Source: [Clostridium] aerotolerans DSM 5434 (GTDB lineage: Bacteria; Bacillota; Clostridia; Lachnospirales; Lachnospiraceae). Taken from it: a stretch of DNA of 64,000 nt. The position numbers and the translations under genes are program-made. This document shows positions 44,516-53,240 of this stretch, piece after piece. Every line of letters starts with the position of its first letter. The first letter of the stretch is position 1. A model generated the notes under the pieces. It worked only from the letters and a program-made list of their open reading frames with translations. It was not told where the DNA came from and searched no databases. The DNA lies in contig NZ_JHWJ01000014.1 in NCBI RefSeq assembly GCF_000687555.1, forward strand, positions 92,113 through 156,112, given 5' to 3'.

Positions 44516-45280
44516 ATGAACCAGTATAACAATCAGCCAAGATCAGGCCGCAGGCAATCAGGCCCTCAATACCGACAAGATGCGGGAAAACATGGTTTTC
44601 TTTCGGTCCTTCTGTTTTATGTGCTGCCTTTTATTCTTATCAATGGTCTTATCTTCTTTGTGGTGACAGAAAAGCCAAAGGGTGATATTACGATCGGCGA
44701 AAGCAGCGATTATATTTCAACCACCATGGAACTTAAAATAAGCTCTCTGCTTCCTTTAAAGAGTATGGAAGTGACCTTGGACGGCAATCCTGTGGAAATC
44801 ACGAAAACAGGTTCCAGAATCTATACAGCAAACTTAAAAAACAATGGTGCGCTGGAAGTAAAGCTTACCGGATTTAATAAAATGAGAACCGCCTTAAACG
44901 AGCAGGTGAACGTTCTGGACGATACTCCTCCAGTCATTAAGGACAAGATGTTTAAGGAAGGAATTCTTTCTTTCCGTCTGGAAGACAGCCAATCTGGAGT
45001 GGATTATTCCTCTGTTACTGCTTATAATGAGGACAAGCCTGAAATTCTCCCTCTTTCCATTGACCGGAGTACTGGACTTATCATGTTTGAGATCAAAAAA
45101 GAGAATTTGACCATCTCTGCTAAGGATAAGATCGGAAACGAGATGCACGTCACCTATGATCCAAAAGGCCAGAGCGTGGATGATGAAGAGTTGAATGGCG
45201 AAGAGAATCAGCTTCCGGATGATGAGACTTTAGAAGATACCGAGAGTGCAACAGATAGTAGTAAAAAGAATACAGATTAA
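44516..45280 (+). CDS. Membrane-anchored protein with Ig-like extracellular region, unknown function
   Basis: The 254-residue protein has a basic cytoplasmic N-terminus, one membrane helix (residues about 28-50: FLSVLLFYVLPFILINGLIFF), then an extracellular beta-rich region with two Ig-like-looking segments (SLLPLKSMEVTLDGNPVEI; DDTPPVIKDKMFKEGILSFRLEDSQSGVDYSSV) and an acidic tail. The LEDSQSGVD-type motif is common in bacterial Ig-like wall-binding domains. AGGAGG lies 13 bases upstream of the ATG, longer than usual. Its own terminator follows. No named family recognised. Confidence 0.75.
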   Translation: MNQYNNQPRSGRRQSGPQYRQDAGKHGFLSVLLFYVLPFILINGLIFFVVTEKPKGDITIGESSDYISTTMELKISSLLPLKSMEVTLDGNPVEITKTGSRIYTANLKNNGALEVKLTGFNKMRTALNEQVNVLDDTPPVIKDKMFKEGILSFRLEDSQSGVDYSSVTAYNEDKPEILPLSIDRSTGLIMFEIKKENLTISAKDKIGNEMHVTYDPKGQSVDDEELNGEENQLPDDETLEDTESATDSSKKNTD

Positions 45281-45290
45281 ATATATTGAA

Positions 45291-45320
45291 AAGATTCCGG
45301 ACTTACTGGAATCTTTTTTT
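45291..45320 (+). terminator. Terminator of the Ig-like membrane protein gene
   Basis: AAGATTCC-N9-GGAATCTT followed by five further T residues on the plus strand. Confidence 0.9.
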
Positions 45321-45339
45321 GACTCTTTATTCTTGACAC

Positions 45340-45387
45340 AAAAAAAGAATGTTGGAAGTGTGCTTTTCTGACACACCCCAACATTCC
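45340..45387 (-). terminator. Terminator of malQ
   Basis: On the minus strand GAATGTTGG-GGTGTG and CACACT-TCCAACATTC arms form a long stem followed by seven T residues, starting 12 bases after malQ. Confidence 0.92.
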
Positions 45388-45398
45388 TTATAGAACCT

Positions 45399-46883
45399 TT
45401 ATTCCTTTCCTCTGCCGTAAAGAAACGTAAGCTCTCTGCATTTATTTAAGATATCTTCTGTCAGTTCCCCGGGAAGGAGCCTGAAACGCCAGTTCTTTCC
45501 TAAGGTGGAAGGCTCGTTGATCCTGGCCTCACAGCCAAGGCCCAAGTAATCCTGAACCGGAATAATGGCAAGGCGTGCCACACTTTGGAGGGCTAAACGG
45601 ATATAATTCCAGGAAACCTGTTCTTCTGACGGGTTCGATGTATTCATGTAATTATCGGCAAATCTTCGGTCCTCCTGGGATAAGCTGTAATACCAGCTTT
45701 TTAAGGTATCATTATCGTGAGTTCCAGTATACACCACGCTGTTTTGAGTGTGGTTATGAGGAAGGTAATCGCTCTCCTCCCAGGAATTAAAAGCAAACTC
45801 CAATACCTTCATTCCGGGATAACCCGTTTCCTTTAATAGGTTTTTGACGGAAGGAGTCAGAAAGCCTAAATCCTCTGCAATGATATCAAGTTCTCCAAAG
45901 GTCTTTTTCATCTCTTCAAAGAAATCGATACCAGGGCCTTTTTCCCAGGCTCCGCCTATGGCATTCTCACTTCCTGCCGGTATGGAATAATACTCGTCAA
46001 ATCCCCTGAAATGATCCACACGAACCACATGATAAAGGTGAAAGCTGTATTCCATACGCTTTTTCCACCATGCATAGCCTGTTTCCTTATGATATCCCCA
46101 TCGGTAAAGGGGATTTCCCCAAAGCTGGCCAGTGGGAGAAAATCCATCTGGTGGACAGCCGGCTACGGCAATGGGGTTTCTATCTTCATCAAATTGAAAA
46201 AGCTCCGGGTGAGACCAGGTATCTGCACTGTCAAAGGCCACATAGATCGGCATATCCCCGATGATACCAATGCCCCGGTCCTCTGCGTAGGACTTAAGCC
46301 GGTTCCACTCTTCTGTGAATTTCATTTGAAGAAAAGCGTAAAAGCCAATTTCACCTTCAAGCTCTTTCTCATACCTGGCAACTGCCTCGGGATTTTTAAG
46401 GCGGATATCTTCCTCCCATTCAATCCAGCATTTCCCCTCAAAATGATCTTTTAAAGCCATATAAAAGCAGTAAAGTTTCGTTTCTTCCCCCAAAGACTCC
46501 ATAGCCTCTACGGAAGTGTGTCCCCCCTCTTTCCAGCGGGTATATGCTTTCCTTAATAAGGGAAAACGGTTGTGATACAGTTTCTCATAATCGATATACC
46601 TGGGATCTCCTCCAAAATCTGTTGAATCACATTCTGCTTCCGTGAGAATTCCTTCCTTTATAAGCTCTGTTAAATCTATAAAATAAGGATTTCCTGCGAA
46701 GGCAGAAAAAGACTGATAAGGGGAATCCCCATAACCGGTAGGGCCCAGGGGCAGGATCTGCCAGTACTTTTGTCCTGCTCTTTGTAACTGATCCAAAAAC
46801 TCATATGCCTCTTTTGAAAATGCCCCGATTCCGTATTTTGACGAAAGACTGGACACTGGAAGCAACATACCGCATTCCCGCAT
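45399..46883 (-). CDS. malQ: 4-alpha-glucanotransferase (amylomaltase)
   Basis: The 494-residue GH77 enzyme transfers alpha-1,4-glucan segments in maltodextrin or glycogen metabolism. It starts with the family signature GMLLPVSSLSSKYGIGAFSKEAYEF and has ILPLGPTGYGDSPYQ, GDMPIYVAFDSADTW with the nucleophile region, VDHFRGFDEYY and the acid/base segment IIAEDLGFLT, and YTGTHDNDTLKSWY. Length is normal. It has its own terminator. No other maltodextrin genes are in the window. Confidence 0.97.
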   Translation of the reverse strand: MRECGMLLPVSSLSSKYGIGAFSKEAYEFLDQLQRAGQKYWQILPLGPTGYGDSPYQSFSAFAGNPYFIDLTELIKEGILTEAECDSTDFGGDPRYIDYEKLYHNRFPLLRKAYTRWKEGGHTSVEAMESLGEETKLYCFYMALKDHFEGKCWIEWEEDIRLKNPEAVARYEKELEGEIGFYAFLQMKFTEEWNRLKSYAEDRGIGIIGDMPIYVAFDSADTWSHPELFQFDEDRNPIAVAGCPPDGFSPTGQLWGNPLYRWGYHKETGYAWWKKRMEYSFHLYHVVRVDHFRGFDEYYSIPAGSENAIGGAWEKGPGIDFFEEMKKTFGELDIIAEDLGFLTPSVKNLLKETGYPGMKVLEFAFNSWEESDYLPHNHTQNSVVYTGTHDNDTLKSWYYSLSQEDRRFADNYMNTSNPSEEQVSWNYIRLALQSVARLAIIPVQDYLGLGCEARINEPSTLGKNWRFRLLPGELTEDILNKCRELTFLYGRGKE

Positions 46884-47154
46884 AGATCTTCTCCTTTAAC
46901 GCCTATATTTTCCATTCCATATTATCTTATGGTGTCTGTTTACACAGTAACACGGAGGAGGAAGAAATACAATATTTTTTAGATGCCTGGTATTATTTTT
47001 GACATTTTATGACCCTTGGGATTCAATTATGACCATGTCAGAAATCCGTAATCAAAACCTATGAATTTTGACCTGGAATGTTAAGAGAAAAGAAATACAC
47101 GATTTCCATTTTTCCTGTAAAATAAAGGTAGAAAAGGAAAAGGAGGAATTTAAT

Positions 47155-47892
47155 ATGAGAAAAATAAATAAACCACTGGCAGCCATTGTTATCGCTGCTG
47201 CCGCTATGGGTCTTACCGCATGTGCAACACAGCCTACAGCAGCTCCTGCTGCCAATGTATCCGTTGATAATAAGTCTAATACCATTCAAGTACAGAGTAC
47301 AGAAAAAGTAAAGGTAGTTCCCGATATCGCAGAGGTGAGCTACTCAGTTTCCACACAGGCTGCAGATCCAAAGGCTGCCCAGGAAACCAACACCCAGGAT
47401 GTCAACAAGGTCATTGATTTCTTAAAGAAAGCAGGCGTTGACGAGAAATCCATACAGACCTCAAACTACGGACTGAACCCAATCTATGATTACAATGCCG
47501 GACAAAAAATCACCGGATATGAGATGCGCACAGGAATTACTGTTTCCGATCTTCCTATGGATAAATTAGGAACTCTGGTGGCTTCCAGTATTGAAGCCGG
47601 CATCAATAACATCGATCACATTGCTTATATGTCCAGCAAATACGATGAAAGCTATCAGGAAGCATTAAAAAAGGCGGTTTCCGCTTCTAAGGTAAAAGCA
47701 GATGCCATTGCGGCTGCAAGCGGTGTTACTCTTGGAACCATCACCAATGTGGAAGAAATAAGCACATATAACGATACCCGTTATGAAGCCGGTGCTGCAT
47801 TTGGCGCTCAGGCTGATGCAAAATCAATTGCAGTGGAGCCTGGTCAGCTTGATGTGGAAGCTCAGGTTACTGTGACTTATGGTATTAAGTAA
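47155..47892 (+). CDS. SIMPL-domain (DUF541) lipoprotein
   Basis: The protein (245 residues from ATG 47155) has a signal with lipobox LTAC (Cys 23), an Ala-rich linker, and a SIMPL domain: VQSTEKVKVVPDIAEVSYSV, YDYNAGQKITGYEMRTGITV, and ALKKAVSASKVKADAIAAASG. AAGGAGG lies eight bases before this ATG; an upstream ATG at 47068 lacks a site. SIMPL proteins are envelope proteins of unclear function, some linked to oxidative stress. Its stop overlaps the end of the convergent DUF454 gene by eight bases. Confidence 0.92.
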   Translation: MRKINKPLAAIVIAAAAMGLTACATQPTAAPAANVSVDNKSNTIQVQSTEKVKVVPDIAEVSYSVSTQAADPKAAQETNTQDVNKVIDFLKKAGVDEKSIQTSNYGLNPIYDYNAGQKITGYEMRTGITVSDLPMDKLGTLVASSIEAGINNIDHIAYMSSKYDESYQEALKKAVSASKVKADAIAAASGVTLGTITNVEEISTYNDTRYEAGAAFGAQADAKSIAVEPGQLDVEAQVTVTYGIK

Positions 47893-48283
47893 TACCATCT
47901 GCTGTAGTTTCTGTCTTTAAGGTCTTAATTCCAAAGCTAAAGAAGACAATATGGCACAGCCATACAATTGCCAGAATAATCTGGCCCACCGGAATCCGGC
48001 TCATGGCGAAGAAGCCTATGGCCATGGCAATGGTTAAACTGAAAGAAAGTGTCAGCTTGGTTTTGATTGTCATGGCACGCTTCTTCACATAGCTTTCCAA
48101 ATGATTTTTATAGAGACTGGTCTTTAAAAACCAGGCATGCAGCTTATCGCTGCTCCTTGCAAAGCAGTAGAGCGCCCCCATTAAAAAGGGGAACGCAGGG
48201 AGCAGCGGTAAAACTGCGCCCAAAGCACCAAGTCCCGTAAGAAGGATTCCTGCCCCACACAATAGCTTCTTTTTTATCTTCAT
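47885..48283 (-). CDS. DUF454 (YbaN-like) inner-membrane protein
   Basis: The 132-residue protein has three or four membrane helices and the DUF454 pattern: LTGLGALGAVLPLLPAFPFL, then CFARSSDKLHAWFLKTSLYKNHLESY, and ITLSFSLTIAMAI near the end (read as LTLSFSLTIAMAIGFF). Function is unknown. It starts two bases after the YgbA-type gene on the same strand and is probably co-transcribed with it. Its stop overlaps the convergent SIMPL gene by eight bases, with no terminator between. Confidence 0.88.
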   Translation of the reverse strand: MKIKKKLLCGAGILLTGLGALGAVLPLLPAFPFLMGALYCFARSSDKLHAWFLKTSLYKNHLESYVKKRAMTIKTKLTLSFSLTIAMAIGFFAMSRIPVGQIILAIVWLCHIVFFSFGIKTLKTETTADGIT

Positions 48284-48284
48284 A

Positions 48285-48632
48285 TTACGATTCTACTTCC
48301 TTTCTGGATTCTATCAAATGACGGATGACCATAACCGGGTGCCGAAAAAACATACGCCTACCGGAAAAACCCATGACTTCCCGGATTCTTTCCCGCATAT
48401 CGTCCCGGTAACAATGTACCTTGCACTGGGAGCAAAAGGTCTTTGTCTCTGTAAAGGGACAGCACTCCGTCCGGCTGCGTGCGTAAGCTTCTAATTCTTG
48501 ACACTCCTTGCAGAGCCCATCTCTTGTTCCATGCTTTTTCCTACAGTATAATGCAATCATACGGTATGTAATCTTGATTTCACTTTGTTTTTTTTCCTGA
48601 ACATTCATTGATACGTTCACATTCCCTTTCAT
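48285..48632 (-). CDS. YgbA-like nitrous oxide-stimulated promoter family protein
   Basis: The 115-residue protein has ITYRMIALYCRKKHGTRDGLC, a Cys-rich core (CKECQELEAYARSRTECCPF, CSQCKVHCY) and a C-terminal REVMGFSGRRMFFRHPVMVIRHL, matching the YgbA_NO family, whose E. coli member is induced by nitrosative stress. The cysteines suggest metal binding. It precedes the DUF454 gene. The start is uncertain: a second ATG lies eight codons in and neither has a clear ribosome-binding site. Confidence 0.88.
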   Translation of the reverse strand: MKGNVNVSMNVQEKKQSEIKITYRMIALYCRKKHGTRDGLCKECQELEAYARSRTECCPFTETKTFCSQCKVHCYRDDMRERIREVMGFSGRRMFFRHPVMVIRHLIESRKEVES

Positions 48633-48756
48633 GAAGTCAATGTATTATCTCACATGAAACCACATTTGAATAGCTGTTGATACATGTAAGACCTTTTTAT
48701 TATCATATTATAAGACGAATTGATTTCATGCGCCTCATAAGAGATAGCCGCAGGAA

Positions 48757-48798
48757 TAAAAAGAGCCAAGAAATCTTTACCCCCAGACTTCCTGACTC
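48757..48798 (-). terminator. Terminator of the mscS-like gene
   Basis: On the minus strand GAGTCAGGAA and TTTCTTGGCTC arms (G-U pairs allowed) are followed by TTTTTATT, about 22 bases after the stop at 48820. Confidence 0.7.
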
Positions 48799-48819
48799 AA
48801 AATCTTAAAATGAAGCATG

Positions 48820-49728
48820 TTAAACCTGTTCTTTTCCGTAAAGTGGTAAGAGATTGTGAGGAACTTCAATTCCTTCCTCCTCCAGCCGAAGCTTGATCTG
48901 CTCTAAAACCTCAGCCCGGACGGTCCAGTAATGTTCCATTAAAGCCCAGCCTCTGATCCCGATAATCACTGACTGTTCCGTTAAATCACTGACATATACC
49001 TCCATGGGCTCTTCTTTTAGAATCCACCTGTGGTTTTTAATAATCTCTTCCAGCACCTGTTTGGCCTTTTTTAAATCGGATCCATAGCTGATCCGTATCA
49101 GCACATCAAGCCTCCGCTTGTCCATGGCAGTCACATTGGTGAGGGCAGAATTTGCCAATGTGCCGTTTGGAATAACTACCTGCTTGTTGTCCGCCGTGGT
49201 CAGTATGGTATATACAAGGCCAATGGTGCGAACGGTGCCCTCTCCATCTCTGGCAATAATATAATCTCCCACCCGGAACGGTTTCATGAGAAGAATCAAT
49301 ACGCCTCCGGCAAAATTAGCAAGGCTTCCCTGGACCGCAAGTCCGATGGCAATACTGGCGGATCCAAGAAGCGCTATAATAGAAGCTGAGCTTACACCGA
49401 TCTGGTCTGCGATGACAAAGGCTAAAAAGCAGTACAGCATGGCGTTCAGTACGGACAACAAAAACTTCCTTACGCTGATTTCCATGTCCATCTTTTTAAA
49501 GGACCGCTCCAAGATATGATGGGTCATCTTAATCAGCCTGGAGCCGATAAAAAATATAATAAGAGCAATCAATAGTTTAATGCCAAATGCAATGAGATGA
49601 GGCCCCCAGCCCTTGATAGTCTCAAGGATGACATTGGGCTTAAGCTGCTCTAAGTTCTCCTGAACCTCTTCACTGAAAATAGCCAGGGTCTCATCTGCTG
49701 ATGAGGTCGTGAGCATATATAATAACAT
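48820..49728 (-). CDS. mscS: Small-conductance mechanosensitive channel (MscS family)
   Basis: The 302-residue protein has three membrane helices, the third being the pore helix LIALLGSASIAIGLAVQGSLANFAGGVLI, followed by MKPFRVGDYI and VYTILTTADNKQVVIPNG of the MscS beta domain. It releases osmolytes on hypo-osmotic shock. AGGAGAAACG precedes the ATG. The N-terminal extracellular segment is short, as in the basic MscS type. Confidence 0.95.
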   Translation of the reverse strand: MLLYMLTTSSADETLAIFSEEVQENLEQLKPNVILETIKGWGPHLIAFGIKLLIALIIFFIGSRLIKMTHHILERSFKKMDMEISVRKFLLSVLNAMLYCFLAFVIADQIGVSSASIIALLGSASIAIGLAVQGSLANFAGGVLILLMKPFRVGDYIIARDGEGTVRTIGLVYTILTTADNKQVVIPNGTLANSALTNVTAMDKRRLDVLIRISYGSDLKKAKQVLEEIIKNHRWILKEEPMEVYVSDLTEQSVIIGIRGWALMEHYWTVRAEVLEQIKLRLEEEGIEVPHNLLPLYGKEQV

Positions 49729-49780
49729 CTTCGTTTCTCCTAATTCATTTATTTCCCGTCTGGAACTACTGTGTATTTTA

Positions 49781-50866
49781 TCATTCCCTGAGAATTATTT
49801 CAATAGACTTAGGCTGTGTCTCTTTCTCCCATCTGTGATAAGCCAGCATTAAGTCTACCATTCTTCCATAGCTTTTGACTCCGTCTAACTGGCTGTTCAG
49901 CTTTAGATAAGTATCATTGAGCTGATTGGACACTTCTGCCGTCTTTCCTTCATATTTGCCCCAAAATTCCGTATTATACTTAAGATCATCCCAAATCCGG
50001 TCAGAAAGCATGCCGGAAACCTTTGCGTATGCCTGGGGATCTGCTCCTTCCAGGGCATTGGTGGCATAGATCCAGCCGGTGAGATACCCGCTGTACTGAA
50101 ATGACAGCTCATCGGAACCGATACAGGCCAGATAGCCGATAAAATTCGCCTCATCTTCTCTCATAAAGCCTCTTAAATGAGACAGCTCATGGCATAGAGT
50201 ATGGGGAATGTTATAATCCGGCATGGAGCGGTTATATATGGCCTCTGCGGTAAAGGGAGAATACTGCCCGCAAAGCTGCTGAATGGAGAAAACATAAGAC
50301 CATAAAAGCGGCTTTGGCTGAGGATAAAATCCGTTAAGCTCCGGATATACCTGGCCCAACTGTCTCATGGCCACAACACTTTCTGCCCCCATGCCTTTTA
50401 ATTCCAGCTTACCTGTTCCTGACTCTGACATGTGGTTTAGAGTTTCAGTCAGATTCTCACAAAGTGAAATCAAGTCCTCAATGGAAGATTCCTTGATAGC
50501 CAGACCGGAATAGGCAGAAAATGGCCTCCGGTAATAATTAATGCCGCAGTTTATGGTAAATAAAAAAAAGAGCAGGGTAAGAGTGAAGATGCTGCTGATC
50601 AGAATTTTTTTCAAATTTCGGATGGAACGGATGGAATAAACCAGAAAGAAAAGAAAACAGAAAATGGATAGTACCTCTAAAAGAGCAAAAGGAAATAAAC
50701 CGGTGACCCCTCCCAGAATCCCGACGATCAAAGGATAGATGGATCTGGAATACCACTCCCCAAATCCAGGAACGTTTCTTGCCATGACCTGCAAAAGCAG
50801 GGAGATAAAAAACATCACCGCTGATGCGATGAGAAGTCGTTTGTTTTCCTTCTTTTTTTCTTCCAA
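49781..50866 (-). CDS. DUF3810 membrane protein with metalloprotease-like motif
   Basis: The 361-residue protein has three N-terminal membrane helices (residues about 11-29, 45-78, 88-108), the conserved NYYRRPFSAYSGL segment after the third, and in the extracellular or cytoplasmic C-terminal domain a zinc-protease-like CHELSHLRGF (His 226, Glu 227, His 230) followed by Glu 238 in REDEANF. This is typical of DUF3810 proteins. Proteolytic activity is plausible but not shown. Its stop lies 52 bases from the mscS-like gene. Confidence 0.88.
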   Translation of the reverse strand: MEEKKKENKRLLIASAVMFFISLLLQVMARNVPGFGEWYSRSIYPLIVGILGGVTGLFPFALLEVLSIFCFLFFLVYSIRSIRNLKKILISSIFTLTLLFFLFTINCGINYYRRPFSAYSGLAIKESSIEDLISLCENLTETLNHMSESGTGKLELKGMGAESVVAMRQLGQVYPELNGFYPQPKPLLWSYVFSIQQLCGQYSPFTAEAIYNRSMPDYNIPHTLCHELSHLRGFMREDEANFIGYLACIGSDELSFQYSGYLTGWIYATNALEGADPQAYAKVSGMLSDRIWDDLKYNTEFWGKYEGKTAEVSNQLNDTYLKLNSQLDGVKSYGRMVDLMLAYHRWEKETQPKSIEIILRE

Positions 50867-51040
50867 AGGCCCTCCTCCTTATGTGCACAATTCGATAACT
50901 CTATATTACCGCCATAATATGGCTATTTCATGGAATGTTTGTGAATATTTTCTTACCATTTTGTGAACCCCCTTGCGTTATGTGGAAAACTCATATAAAC
51001 TCAATGAGGAACCAAAAAGCAGAGAAAAGAAGAGAACAAT

Positions 51041-51607
51041 ATGAAGAGAGACGAAACCATGCAAAAAGAGCAGAAACCGTTTAGCTGGAAGGATGAGATC
51101 ATAAGCTGGATTAAGATCATCGCCACAGCAGCTGTCATTGCGTTTGTGCTTAACAACTTTATCATTGCTAACAGCAGAGTGCCAAGCGGATCCATGGAAA
51201 AGACCATAATGACAGGAGACCGGGTCATCGGATCCCGGCTTTCATATTACTTTTCTGATCCACAGCGCGACGATGTGGTCATCTTCCACTTTCCTGATGA
51301 TCCCACCGGCAAGACTTACTACGTGAAACGTATCATAGGGCTTCCAGGAGACACCGTTGATATTCGGGACGGAAAGGTTTACTTAAATAATTCTGAGACC
51401 CCACTGGACGAGCCATACTTACCAGAGCCAATGGAACCAGAAGAAGAGGCCCACTTTACGGTCCCTGAAGATTCCTATTTCATGCTGGGAGATAATCGTA
51501 ACTTCTCCGCTGATGCCAGACGCTGGAATCATAAATATGTGAAAAAGAACAAGATCATTGCAAAGGTCTTATTCCGGTATTATCCGTCTATTAAAAAAAT
51601 TCAGTAA
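51041..51607 (+). CDS. lepB: Signal peptidase I
   Basis: The 188-residue membrane peptidase has one N-terminal helix (residues about 22-42), the catalytic Ser 51 in RVPSGSMEKT, the catalytic Lys 96 in YYVKRIIGLPGD, and the later box FMLGDNRNFSADARRW (Ser-Asp region). It removes signal peptides from exported proteins such as the wall proteins in this window. The ribosome-binding site is weak; a second ATG at codon 7 is a possible start. Confidence 0.95.
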   Translation: MKRDETMQKEQKPFSWKDEIISWIKIIATAAVIAFVLNNFIIANSRVPSGSMEKTIMTGDRVIGSRLSYYFSDPQRDDVVIFHFPDDPTGKTYYVKRIIGLPGDTVDIRDGKVYLNNSETPLDEPYLPEPMEPEEEAHFTVPEDSYFMLGDNRNFSADARRWNHKYVKKNKIIAKVLFRYYPSIKKIQ

Positions 51608-51642
51608 AAAAGCGCAGACCAGGAATTTCTGGCCTGCGTTTT
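51607..51642. terminator. Terminator between lepB and the convergent dehydrogenase gene
   Basis: CGCAG-CCAG and CTGG-CTGCG arms flank a GAATTT-type loop, with TTTTTAT on the plus strand and TTTTTT on the minus strand, so it can serve both genes. Confidence 0.8.
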
Positions 51643-51649
51643 TATGCTT

Positions 51650-52513
51650 TTACCACTGATAATATTTAATCAGGGCCTGAGTTCCCTCATCCCCATGACC
51701 ATTCTCTTCCATATTCTCATACATGGAGCGGATATAGGTAAGGACTCCCAGACTGACGCCTGCCCGTGCAGCCTCTTCCTCCGCAATCTTCATATCTTTA
51801 ATAAAATGCTTGATAAAAAATCCCGGTTCAAAATCACTCGATAGAATCTTTGGGGCCTGGGCATTTAACTGGGCACTTCCGGCGGCTCCTGTGGCTATGG
51901 ATTCCACCATATTCCTGTCATCCAGTCCGTTTGCCCTGGCATAGGTGATTGCTTCACAGACCCCTGCGATAGAACCTGCTATGGCAATCTGGTTGCACAT
52001 TTTGGTATGCTGTCCATTTCCTGGGCCTCCCGTATACCGAATGGCCTTTCCCATGGCTTCAAATACAGGAAGGCAGCGGTCAAAATCTTCCTGATCCCCT
52101 CCTGCCAATATGGTCAGGGTTCCTTTTCTGGCTCCCGTATCCCCTCCGGTCACAGGCGCATCTATGGCCTTACATCCTTTTTTTCCTGCCTCTTCATAAA
52201 TCCGTTTCGCCAGCTCCGGACTTGTGGTCGTCATGTCAATGAGACAAGTTCCTGGCTCTGCCCCTTTTAGGATTCCTTTTTCTCCAAAATAGACCTCTTC
52301 CACATCCTTTGGATAGCCTACAATGGTAATGACGCAGTCCTTATCCCTGGCACAGGAGGCTGGATCTGGATACCAGGTGGCACCTTCCATAATGACATCC
52401 TCTACTTTTTCTCTGGTTCTTGTATAGATACCAACTTCAAAACCAGCCTTCATTAAGTTTCTCACCATGGATTTTCCCATGATACCCACGCCGATAAATC
52501 CGATTTTTTTCAT
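51650..52513 (-). CDS. NAD(P)-dependent beta-hydroxyacid dehydrogenase
   Basis: The 287-residue enzyme has the dinucleotide-binding start KKIGFIGVGIMGKSM, substrate motif DAPVTGGDTGARKGTL and catalytic Lys in NGQHTKMCNQI, as in 3-hydroxyisobutyrate dehydrogenase and tartronate semialdehyde reductase (GarR/MmsB type). The substrate cannot be resolved between these. It stands alone, convergent with lepB. Confidence 0.92.
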   Translation of the reverse strand: MKKIGFIGVGIMGKSMVRNLMKAGFEVGIYTRTREKVEDVIMEGATWYPDPASCARDKDCVITIVGYPKDVEEVYFGEKGILKGAEPGTCLIDMTTTSPELAKRIYEEAGKKGCKAIDAPVTGGDTGARKGTLTILAGGDQEDFDRCLPVFEAMGKAIRYTGGPGNGQHTKMCNQIAIAGSIAGVCEAITYARANGLDDRNMVESIATGAAGSAQLNAQAPKILSSDFEPGFFIKHFIKDMKIAEEEAARAGVSLGVLTYIRSMYENMEENGHGDEGTQALIKYYQW

Positions 52514-52621
52514 TTTGTATCTCCCTCTCCCATCACGATTTATTCTAATCTAATTGTAGCACCCTGAAAATGGCTTGTACAGATGAAAAATGGCTCTTAT
52601 TCGTCTTCCTGGCAGAAAAAT

Positions 52622-52660
52622 AGAGTGCTGCAAAATGAATTTACCATCTTGCAACACTCT
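52622..52660 (-). terminator. Terminator of rpiB
   Basis: On the minus strand AGAGTG-TGCAA and TTGCA-CACTCT arms are followed by ATTTTTC, about 20 bases after rpiB. Confidence 0.75.
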
Positions 52661-52680
52661 TAATATAAGCTATTACTATC

Positions 52681-53124
52681 TTAATTTCTGCTTTCGATAT
52701 CCATTACCATGTCTACACGTCTCTGATGTCTTCCGCCTTCATACTCGGCATCTAACCAGTTCTCGGTGATCATCTTTGCCATCTCATCGCCGACAACTCT
52801 TGCGCCGAAACAAAGGACATTGGAATCATTGTGCATTCTGGAAAGCTTTGCTGTGTAAGGCTCGCTGCAGACACAGGCACGGATTCCCTTTACCTTATTG
52901 CAGGCAAGAGAGATTCCTACTCCGGTTCCGCAAATAGCGATTCCAAGATCTGCTTCTCCGTCAGCAACTGCACGTCCTACCATCTCGCCGTAAGTTGGAT
53001 AATCACAGCTTTCTGTGGAATTGGTACCAAAATCAATGACTTCATATCCTTTGCTTTCCACAAATTTCTTAATGGCATTTTTCATTTCTATGGCCGTATG
53101 GTCATTTCCCATTGCGATTTTCAT
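52681..53124 (-). CDS. rpiB: Ribose-5-phosphate isomerase B
   Basis: The protein (147 residues from 53124) has MGNDHTAIEMKN, the catalytic Cys 65 in ICGTGVGIS and NKVKGIRACVC, then RMHNDSNVLCFGARV, all canonical for RpiB/LacAB isomerases. It interconverts ribose-5-phosphate and ribulose-5-phosphate; related RpiB proteins also isomerise allose-6-phosphate. GGGAG precedes ATG 53124; a longer frame to 53184 adds an unlikely N-terminus. Confidence 0.95.
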   Translation of the reverse strand: MKIAMGNDHTAIEMKNAIKKFVESKGYEVIDFGTNSTESCDYPTYGEMVGRAVADGEADLGIAICGTGVGISLACNKVKGIRACVCSEPYTAKLSRMHNDSNVLCFGARVVGDEMAKMITENWLDAEYEGGRHQRRVDMVMDIESRN

Positions 53125-53240
53125 ATTTAATCTCCCGTTTCTATTCCTATATAAATAATATATGCGGCATTTACCATACCACAAATGAAGGATTTTATCA
53201 ACCCTGTGTCACCGCTGCCTGATCCTTTATTGATCCGTTA

